Part shown: piece after piece, positions 5,738-11,270 of the stretch | Layout of the letters: each line of letters starts with the position of its first letter | Numbering within the stretch: the first letter of the stretch is position 1 | Assembly: GCA_031257995.1 (NCBI GenBank) | Contig: JAIRNN010000248.1 | Coordinates: forward strand, 1 to 11,270 | DNA from: Spirochaetaceae bacterium | Lineage (GTDB): Bacteria; Spirochaetota; Spirochaetia; Treponematales; Breznakiellaceae | Length of the DNA stretch: 11,270 nucleotides | Direction of reading: 5' to 3' | Position numbers and translations under genes: made by a program | The notes under the pieces: generated by a model | The model's database searches: none | What the model saw: only the letters and a program-made list of their open reading frames with translations | What the model was told of the DNA's origin: nothing

Positions 5738-7135
5738 ATGACTGAGAAAAATGCGGGGGTGCTGTGGGCGGGGCGGCTGGAGGAAAAGCCGGAGAGGTCA
5801 GCGTTTTCGTTCCAGAGCTCGATCGGGTTTGACAAGCGGATGGCGCTTGAGGATGTCCGGGGGAGCCGGGCGCATGCGGCGATGCTGGGAAAGCAGGGGG
5901 TGATCGCGGCGGAAGACGCGGCGGCCTTGGACGAGGCGCTTGGAAAGATCGCGCAAGGGCTTCAGACGGGGGAGGTTACCGTTGACGAGGGGGCGGAGGA
6001 TGTTCATTCGTTTGTCGAGGGACTGCTCACCGAGGCGCTGGGCGATGCGGGGCGGTCGGTACATGCGGGACGGAGCCGGAACGATCAGGTGGCCACGGAC
6101 TTCCGGCTTTACTGCAAGCGGGTAGGGGATGCGGTTCGCGCCGCGCTGAAAGATACTATTAACGTGCTGCTCGACCGCGCCGGGGAACACGCCGAGACCT
6201 TGATGGCGGGGTTTACCCATTTGCAGCGCGCCCAGCCGGTAACGCTGGGGCATCAGCTTACCGCATGGGCGGCGGCGTTGAGCCGTGATGCGGGGCGTTT
6301 TTCAGACGCGCTTGCCCGGATGGACGAATGTCCGCTGGGTTCCGGGGCGCTGGCGGGGACGACACTGCCCCTCGACCGGGAGGCGGTGGCGCGGGATCTG
6401 GGATTTGCGCGGCCCGCGTTGAACGCGATGGATGCCGTCGCCGACCGGGATTTCGCGCTGGAGCTTGCCGCCGCCTGCGCCGTTACGCAGACCCACCTTT
6501 CCCGGTTTTGCGAGGATGTGTGTCTCTGGGCCAGCGAGGAGTGGGCTTTTGTCGATTTAGGCGAGAAGTGGAGTACCGGCTCGTCGATTATGCCGCAAAA
6601 GAAAAACCCCGATTTTGCCGAACTTGTCCGGGGAAAGACGGGCCGCGTGAACGGGAACCTGATTGCGTTGCTTACCGTGATGAAGGGCCTCCCCTACGCC
6701 TACAACAAGGATTTGCAAGAGGACAAAGAGGCGCTTTTTGACAGTCTCGATACGGTTTTGGCAAACCTGCGCGTCTTTTCCGGCTTTATGGGAAATGCGG
6801 TGTTCAACAAGGTAAAAATGGAGGCGTCCTGCGCGGGCGGTTTTCTGGAAGCGACCGATGTGGCGGAGTACTTGGTGAAGAAGGGGATGCCTTTCCGCAA
6901 GGCGCATGAGTGCGCCGCGCATATCGTGCGGGACTGTATCGATAAAGGCTTGAAGCGGATCGGCGAGGCGGGACTTGCGGACTTGCAAAAACACAGCCCG
7001 CTGATTGAGGCGGACATCTTCGCCAAAATCACCCCGCGAGCCTGTGTGGAGGCGCGCAACCTTCCGGGCGGCCCCGCTCCGGATGAGGTGCGCCGTCAGA
7101 TCGCCGTGTTGCGGGATGCGGCGCGGGATATATGA
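5738..7135 (+). CDS. argH: Argininosuccinate lyase
   Basis: ArgH splits argininosuccinate into arginine and fumarate, the last step of arginine biosynthesis. The 465-residue product has normal length. It shows the fumarase/aspartase superfamily signature GSSIMPQKKN (281-290) with the catalytic-loop serine, the RSRNDQ motif (112-117) and the THLQRAQP motif (160-167) with the active-site His161. The C-terminal helical region is complete, so the enzyme should be active. No other arg gene is in the window, and argH follows infB across a palindromic repeat. Its stop codon overlaps the start of the next gene in an ATGA arrangement. ATG 5738 is the only start fitting the N-terminal LWAGRL pattern typical of the family. 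Confidence 0.96.
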   Translation: MTEKNAGVLWAGRLEEKPERSAFSFQSSIGFDKRMALEDVRGSRAHAAMLGKQGVIAAEDAAALDEALGKIAQGLQTGEVTVDEGAEDVHSFVEGLLTEALGDAGRSVHAGRSRNDQVATDFRLYCKRVGDAVRAALKDTINVLLDRAGEHAETLMAGFTHLQRAQPVTLGHQLTAWAAALSRDAGRFSDALARMDECPLGSGALAGTTLPLDREAVARDLGFARPALNAMDAVADRDFALELAAACAVTQTHLSRFCEDVCLWASEEWAFVDLGEKWSTGSSIMPQKKNPDFAELVRGKTGRVNGNLIALLTVMKGLPYAYNKDLQEDKEALFDSLDTVLANLRVFSGFMGNAVFNKVKMEASCAGGFLEATDVAEYLVKKGMPFRKAHECAAHIVRDCIDKGLKRIGEAGLADLQKHSPLIEADIFAKITPRACVEARNLPGGPAPDEVRRQIAVLRDAARDI

Positions 7136-8493
7136 TGGAAAGACGAATGGAAACGATAGACGAGAGCGGTTTCCTTATGCGGTCCAAGAATGGGGAACAG
7201 CGGGAACGGCTTCTCCAGCTTGTCCGCGACATAAGGCGGCTTTCAGTCTTTGCCAACATCAAGCGGCATCCGGTGATCCGGGCCTTGCTCTCCGATAGCG
7301 GGGCGGCGTTTGTTGAGGCCCTTGTCAATGCGGGCGGTTGTTTCGCGGGCCTGCTGGCCGGGCTTGCGCTCTACGATGACAACCCGTTTACCCGCGCCGT
7401 TGCGGGAACACGCGATAACGCGGATGTGCCGGAGGCGCTTGCCGCGCTGGCGAAAGACGAGTTGTCGGCGCTCTCCCGAATCGCCTGCCTTGATTTCTCG
7501 CTGTTTGCCCGAACGGGGGAAATGCCGGAGGCGGCGCGGTTCCTTTTCAGAAGCCCCGGTGGAAGCGGCCCCAATGCGGTCTTTCCTCCCGGCGAGGACT
7601 GGGGCAAACGGATTGACGATTATACGGCCTTTCTGCGGAAAAATGGTTGCGGCGTTTTTGCGAAACACCACGCCTTCGTGTGGGATGGCGCGGCGTTTCG
7701 GGCGGCGGCCCACCCCGATCCGGTTACGCTTTCCGATCTCACGCTGTTTGAGGATCAGCGGCAGGTGGTTGTCTCGAACACGAAACGGTTCCTCGAAGGC
7801 CGGGCGGCGAATAACATTCTCCTTTACGGCGACCGGGGAACGGGGAAGTCGGCGACCGTGAAGGCGGTTGCCAACACGTTTGCGAAAAACGGGCTGCGGA
7901 TTGTCGAGGTGTCGAAGGCGCATCTTGCGTCTCTCCCTGAAATCACCGCGCGGCTGCAAAACCAGCCGTTGAAATGTATCCTCTTCATCGACGATCTCTC
8001 GTTTGAGGCGCAGGGCGACTCGTTCACCCACCTGAAAGGGCTGCTGGAAGGCGGTGTGGAAGCCCGCCCGTCCAATATTGTGGTCTACGCGACCAGCAAC
8101 CGGCGGCACTTGGTCAAGGAAAAGTTTGCCGACCGTCCGGCGGGGGGCGGCATCGCAACCGGCTCGGAAGCGGATGTCCGCGCGTTCGACACCATGCAGG
8201 AACAACTGTCCCTGTCCGACCGCTTCGGCGTTACCGTGGTGTTCACCGCGCCTGACCAAGACTCTTTCTTGAAAATCGCCCGGTTCATCGCGGAAGAACG
8301 CGGCCTCCTCAGTCCCTTGACCGCATCCGATGCCGAGTTGCAAACCTTCCGCGACAACGCCCTGCGCTGGGAACGCTGGTTCAACGGCCGCTCGCCCCGC
8401 ACCGCCCGGCAGTTCGTAGACTGGCTGGAAGGCGGCGAAGAATTCCCCTGGGGCCCCACAGGGGCTTTCCTTGGGAGCGGCGTAACAGAATAA
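7132..8493 (+). CDS. DUF815-type AAA+ ATPase
   Basis: This 453-residue P-loop ATPase matches the remembered pattern of the DUF815 family (AAA+-like, cellular role unknown). Residues 1-195 form an alpha-helical N-terminal region that I do not recognise. The ATPase core follows, with Walker A GDRGTGKS (233-240), Walker B ILFIDD (283-288), sensor-type YATSNRRHL (319-327) and LSDRFG (361-366), where the Arg may act as a finger. The family signature around YATSNRRHL drives the assignment. The gene overlaps argH by four bases (ATGA). Starts at 7132, 7135 and 7147 are possible; the last has GGAAAG (7137-7142) upstream. The last dozen residues are Gly-rich and may be drift next to a repeat. The link to arginine synthesis is unproven. 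Confidence 0.85.
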   Translation: MMERRMETIDESGFLMRSKNGEQRERLLQLVRDIRRLSVFANIKRHPVIRALLSDSGAAFVEALVNAGGCFAGLLAGLALYDDNPFTRAVAGTRDNADVPEALAALAKDELSALSRIACLDFSLFARTGEMPEAARFLFRSPGGSGPNAVFPPGEDWGKRIDDYTAFLRKNGCGVFAKHHAFVWDGAAFRAAAHPDPVTLSDLTLFEDQRQVVVSNTKRFLEGRAANNILLYGDRGTGKSATVKAVANTFAKNGLRIVEVSKAHLASLPEITARLQNQPLKCILFIDDLSFEAQGDSFTHLKGLLEGGVEARPSNIVVYATSNRRHLVKEKFADRPAGGGIATGSEADVRAFDTMQEQLSLSDRFGVTVVFTAPDQDSFLKIARFIAEERGLLSPLTASDAELQTFRDNALRWERWFNGRSPRTARQFVDWLEGGEEFPWGPTGAFLGSGVTE

Positions 8494-8500
8494 GCGGCGC

Positions 8501-8611
8501 GTTCCCCCTACGGGGGAATTGATAATTGAAAATGATGGAGGACACCCAACGCCTCGCGCGAAACAGGCCCTATGATTTTAGCGTTGCATTTTCATTTTGG
8601 AATTGGAATTG
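8501..8611. repeat. Palindromic intergenic repeat, copy 4 (after the ATPase gene)
   Basis: It begins with the perfect hairpin TTCCCCC-TAC-GGGGGAA (8502-8518), then AATTGATAATTGAAAATG (8517-8534), matching the left arm of copy 2. GGACACCCAACGCCTCGCGC (8540-8559) and following bases are a diverged, inverted version of the GC-rich module at 1148-1186 and 5552-5589. An AT-rich right arm ends near 8611. It starts eight bases after the ATPase stop codon. The 5' hairpin may help end transcription, but no T-run follows it. Confidence 0.7.
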
Positions 8612-8632
8612 CTGTTATTTCTTATCTGCCTC

Positions 8633-8660
8633 TTGACATTTTTTGTTCAATCGTTACAAT
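8633..8660 (+). promoter_or_regulatory. Sigma70-type promoter reading right
   Basis: A perfect TTGACA (8633-8638), a 16-bp spacer and TACAAT (8655-8660) form a good promoter. No clear gene follows: the nearest ATG (8668) opens only about 22 codons. It may have served a gene now lost, or produce a non-coding RNA. It faces the minus-strand promoter at 8730-8758. Confidence 0.55.
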
Positions 8661-8729
8661 GATTTCCATGCTCTTGATAAGGACAGAAAAAACAGCACGC
8701 CATTCACGGATCACTCATAACCCCCGCGC

Positions 8730-8758
8730 TTTATAATATTTCGCGGAAATCGTGTCAA
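8730..8758 (-). promoter_or_regulatory. Sigma70-type promoter reading left
   Basis: On the minus strand TTGACA (8758-8753), a 17-bp spacer and TATAAA (8735-8730) make a near-perfect promoter. Transcription would run left from about 8723 into the plus-strand promoter at 8633-8660, so the transcripts would overlap by some tens of bases. No open reading frame of note lies in its path before the ATPase gene, to which its RNA would be antisense. Confidence 0.55.
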
Positions 8759-8803
8759 GCCCCCGGCAAAAAACGGCATATTTTCACAGACTTTTCCTTT
8801 CGT

Positions 8804-9022
8804 TCATATATCCCAACATAAACTACTCACTTTTGCGTCATTGACGGTTCTTTCTGTTCCATTCGCAGCTATGTCTTTCCTGTTGGTAACTTCTTCTTTT
8901 CCGTCAGCAACTCTTTTTGCCTCATTGGTAATTATTTTGTTGGCGGTGGTTTTTGTCTGGCGGTTCATTACTGTTGGGTTAAGCTTCTCAAAGACGCATA
9001 TAAGGGAAATAGGGTATGGCAC
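8804..9022 (-). pseudogene. Small heptad-repeat ORF, probable fragment
   Basis: The 72-residue minus-strand reading (GTG start at 9022) has a clear 7-residue period: Asn or Asp recurs every seven residues through segments such as NEAKRVA, DGKEEVT, NRKDIAA, NGTERTV and NDAKVSS. This resembles trimeric coiled-coil stretches in phage tail or baseplate proteins and surface fibres of gut bacteria. No ribosome binding site precedes it and both ends look abrupt, so it is more likely a remnant than a working gene. The overlapping plus-strand frame (8841-9029) looks hydrophobic only because it is read opposite this sequence. Confidence 0.35.
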
Positions 9023-9065
9023 ATTTTAGTAACTGGCTTTCCGGAACGGAGCAGGGCAATCGGAC

Positions 9066-9245
9066 ATGGGACGGAACTGGGCGCGGATCTTCGGCATGAA
9101 GGGGGAGAGATGGGGTGTGTTCGCTATCGAAACGACGACGGTGGATATCTACTTGGGTTTTGAGATGGAGAAACGGGGGAATGCGACAGGAGCTGGAATT
9201 GAAAATTATCTATGCAAAAATCAATGTTTCGGAGGAGAGATATGA
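9066..9245 (+). CDS. Small unidentified ORF overlapping the methyltransferase start
   Basis: This frame encodes 59 residues. Its TGA stop (9243-9245) overlaps the methyltransferase ATG (9242-9244) as ATGA, a typical coupled junction. I do not recognise the product; it has no clear signal peptide, membrane segment or metal motif. Base composition falls from GC-rich to AT-rich near 9196, inside the ORF, so the tail may be a junction artefact. Other frames are also open here, which weakens the case. Confidence 0.2.
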   Translation: MGRNWARIFGMKGERWGVFAIETTTVDIYLGFEMEKRGNATGAGIENYLCKNQCFGGEI

Positions 9246-9965
9246 TAAAGTCGTTTTATAATGAAGAGTATTTTAACTGGCAAAAATCAATAGGGAAATT
9301 TGGCGGCTGGGCGAATCAAACAAAATTTGTGGAATATATTACCGATGAAGATGTGGTTTTAGGCTTTGGTTGTGGCGGCGGGTTTTTATTGAAAAACTTA
9401 CGCGGTAAAAAGAAAATAGAGGTTGAAATAAATCATTCCGCCGCAGAAACAGCCCGCCAGAACGGAATTGAGGTATACAATCAGGTCGATGATGTTTCTG
9501 ATGATTCGGTTGATGTAATCATTTCAAACAACGCTTTGGAACACACACATTACCCCTTGGGTGAGTTAAGAAATTTATACAAAAAATTAAAAAAAGGAGG
9601 AATAATTGTTTTATAGTTCCATGTGAGAATATAAGTTATAAGTATAAACCCAATGATATAAATCAACATTTATATTCATGGAGTCTATGTGTATCGGAAA
9701 TCTATTTACCTTGGCTGGTTTTAAGGTAATTGAGTCAGTCCCTTATATGCATAAATGGCCTCGCAATTATGTAAAAATTGCTAGGTTTGGCAGGAAAGTA
9801 TTTGATTTAGTCTGTAGGGTATATGCTCGATATGAAAGGACATGGTTTCAGGTACGTATAGTGGCTGAAAAATAGATAGCGGGCAGAATAAACACGCAGA
9901 AATTTTTAGCGACCGCCAAGGACCGTAGGTCCCTGACACAAACGGAACAATGCAATTTTCAATTC
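9196..9965. repeat. 12-bp inverted repeat bracketing the methyltransferase remnant
   Basis: GAATTGAAAATT (9196-9207) and AATTTTCAATTC (9954-9965) are exact reverse complements and enclose the AT-rich methyltransferase pseudogene. Both resemble the arm motif of the palindromic repeats (AATTGAAAATGG). This could be a transfer boundary or two repeat scraps in AT-rich DNA. Confidence 0.35.
9242..9875 (+). pseudogene. Frameshifted class I SAM-dependent methyltransferase
   Basis: The first segment (9242 to about 9612) starts with a good ribosome binding site (GGAGGAGAG, 9231-9239). It encodes a Rossmann-type methyltransferase with motif I GFGCGGG (residues 41-47; the usual acidic residue before it is Gly) and the SNNALEH motif of type-11 methyltransferases. 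The frame breaks in a T-run at 9609-9612, continues in another frame (IVPCENISYKYKPNDINQH) to about 9684, then shifts again and ends at 9875. Restoring one base at each break gives about 210 continuous residues. Relatives are common in polysaccharide and surface-glycan clusters. The gene is far more AT-rich than its neighbours, pointing to horizontal transfer. Sequencing error is an alternative for the two breaks. Confidence 0.8.
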
Positions 9966-10135
9966 TTCGTCTGTTTTCATAATTTCGGTTTATTCCAAGC
10001 CTAACTCGTATCTGGAATTCAGATAGGATCAAGACTGTCTGAACAAAAGTTCGTGTGGTTCGTCGTTAACTTTCTTCGTAACTATTCAGTCGTGGTAAAA
10101 AAGGGCAAATTTACCGGGATTCAGCCGCCATCCGC
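9876..10135. other. Gene-free stretch between methyltransferase and IS66 remnants
   Basis: I see no gene. A palindrome TATCTG-GAATT-CAGATA lies at 10009-10025 and a small hairpin GGACC-GTA-GGTCC at about 9920-9932. The left end of the IS66 element should lie here; sequence after GTAAAAAAGGG near 10095 is a candidate terminus, but the partner end is outside the window and cannot be compared. Confidence 0.35.
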
Positions 10136-11270
10136 ATGACGTATCACATAAAAATGCAACCGGAGCGGCCAATGGACATACCGGCAAGAAACAGGGTAAT
10201 CTGCCCCGGAGAGGGGAACAAAACCATTACGCCCGTAAGCAGAGCCGAATTAGAGAAACTCGGAAAAGAACAGATCATGGATTTAATACGCGCGTTTTTT
10301 ACTCTTGCTGCGGCATGAGAAAAACAGAACCGGGCGCTGCGGAAAGAAACGGGCGGGATAAGGGAACGCCTCAATCAAGACAGCCGTAACAGATCAAACC
10401 CCCCGTCAGGCGACGGGTATAAGAAACCGTTCCCGGGATCATTGAGAAAGAAAAGCGGGAAGAAGCCGGGAGGGCGGAAGGGACATGCCGGGCGCGGGTT
10501 ACAACTGGGCGGGGGAATAAAAGAAACGATACGGCTGGATCCGGATGCCTGCCCCTGTTGCGGGAACAGCCTGTATGAGGCGGAAAGCCGGGGAGCAAAG
10601 ACCCGATACGCGCGTGAAATACCGGAGGCGGAAACGGCGGCCTATGAAAACCGGGAGAAAGTATGTCCGTACGGCGGGACGGTGTGCCGGGGGAGTTTTC
10701 CGAATCGGTGAAGGGCGCCCGGCAATACGGAGCGCGGCTGAAGGCATATATCGCGATGCCGGCGGCCTGCGGGATGGCGTGGATCAGGCGGATAAAGACG
10801 TTATTGGGCGCGGTATTCGGGTTGAAGATAAGCGAAGGGGCGATAGCGCGGACGGCGGCGGAGCGCGGGGAACGGCTTTCCGGGCCGGCAAGGGCGATAC
10901 GGGCGGCGGTTTTGGGGCGGAGGCGGTACCTTTTGACGAAACGGGGATGAGGAACCGGGGTGCTGTGGCGGCCGCGTCCGGCGCCGGCGAAGACGCCGGC
11001 GTCCTTGACGATACGCCGGAGACGGGGTAAGGAGGGGACGGACGCCGGAGGGATACTGAAAACATTTGGGGGACGGCGGTACATGACTGCGGGAAACCGT
11101 ACCGGGTGTACGAGCGCGTACGCGCGTTATGCAACGCGCGTGTACTGAGGGAACGGACAGGGGTGACAGAGATGCCGCTTGAGATGAAGATGGCGGCGGC
11201 GCGGTATCGGGAGAAAGAGAAAGAAGCGTTGTCCGGATATCAGAGGGATACGTTTTCCGTAAAATATGAC
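10136..11270 (+). pseudogene. IS66-type transposase (TnpC), decayed and cut by window end
   Basis: Homology to IS66 TnpC is visible across three frames. In frame 2 (10136 to about 10700) are the N-terminal SRAELEKLGKEQI motif, the NQDSRNRSNPPSGDGYKKP region, KKPGGRKGHAG and a zinc-finger-like CPCC; the second pair is reduced to CPYGG. A TGA at 10316-10318 interrupts this frame. Frame 1 (about 10702-10917) carries QYGARLKAYI and GLKISEGAIA. Frame 3 carries the first catalytic Asp in DETGMR (10935-10952). Frame 1 resumes with RGKEGTDAGGIL, then frame 3 from about 11070 gives VHD, probably the second catalytic Asp, and stays open to the window end. At least four frameshifts and one stop make it inactive. 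The small IS66 accessory genes tnpA/tnpB are not seen upstream. Confidence 0.85.

Noticed and set aside
7243..8343. 366-residue minus-strand ORF opposite the ATPase gene
   Set aside because: The plus strand has clear Walker motifs; the minus frame is Arg/Gly-rich shadow sequence.
8841..9029. Small hydrophobic plus-strand ORF that could be a membrane peptide
   Set aside because: It lies opposite the minus-strand heptad repeat, whose Asn/Lys/Glu codons read as hydrophobic on the other strand; no ribosome binding site precedes it.
10316..10318. In-frame TGA in the IS66 gene as a recoded codon
   Set aside because: The same gene has at least four frameshifts, so a nonsense mutation in a dead gene is the simpler reading.
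1..11270. CRISPR array, rRNA or tRNA genes
   Set aside because: No regularly spaced direct repeats and no rRNA or tRNA signatures were seen on either strand.

Overview
The window looks like a piece of a spirochaete chromosome, most likely from a Treponema-like lineage. This rests on recalled family features (RimP form, rimP-nusA-infB order, IF-2 with a long basic Gly/Gln-rich N-terminus), not on a search. The left three quarters is GC-rich and carries intact housekeeping genes. The right quarter is a worn accessory region with a low-GC methyltransferase pseudogene and an IS66-type transposase pseudogene cut by the window end.

Layout. Positions 1-343 hold a strong sigma70-type promoter (125-153), a compact leader that can fold as either an anti-terminator or an intrinsic terminator (164-220), a possible 9-codon leader peptide (163-192), and a palindromic repeat that runs into the start of rimP. 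Next come rimP (344-796), a 493-bp gap rich in palindromes and one long RNA-type hairpin, nusA (1290-2756) and infB (2764-5475). NusA ends in a four-cysteine zinc-ribbon motif. After infB, where many bacteria have rbfA and truB, there is another palindromic repeat, then argH (5738-7135) overlapping a DUF815-type AAA+ ATPase gene (7132-8493) by four bases. From 8494 to 9241 there is a further repeat copy, two promoter-like sequences facing each other, and a small minus-strand heptad-repeat ORF. The methyltransferase pseudogene is at 9242-9875 and the IS66 pseudogene at 10136-11270.

How it works together. RimP (30S maturation), NusA (elongation, pausing, termination) and IF-2 (initiation) form the conserved transcription-translation cluster. 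An attenuator-like leader ahead of an operon encoding a termination factor would allow feedback control, but that link is inference. ArgH makes arginine and fumarate from argininosuccinate; its overlap with the ATPase gene suggests translational coupling without showing a shared function.

The most unusual structure is a family of nested palindromic repeats in nearly every intergenic space: upstream and downstream of rimP, upstream of nusA, between infB and argH, and after the ATPase gene. They share AT-rich arms (AATTGAAAATGG-like) and a GC-rich module ending in GGCATTGGGTGTCCCCC. I do not recognise them as a named family.
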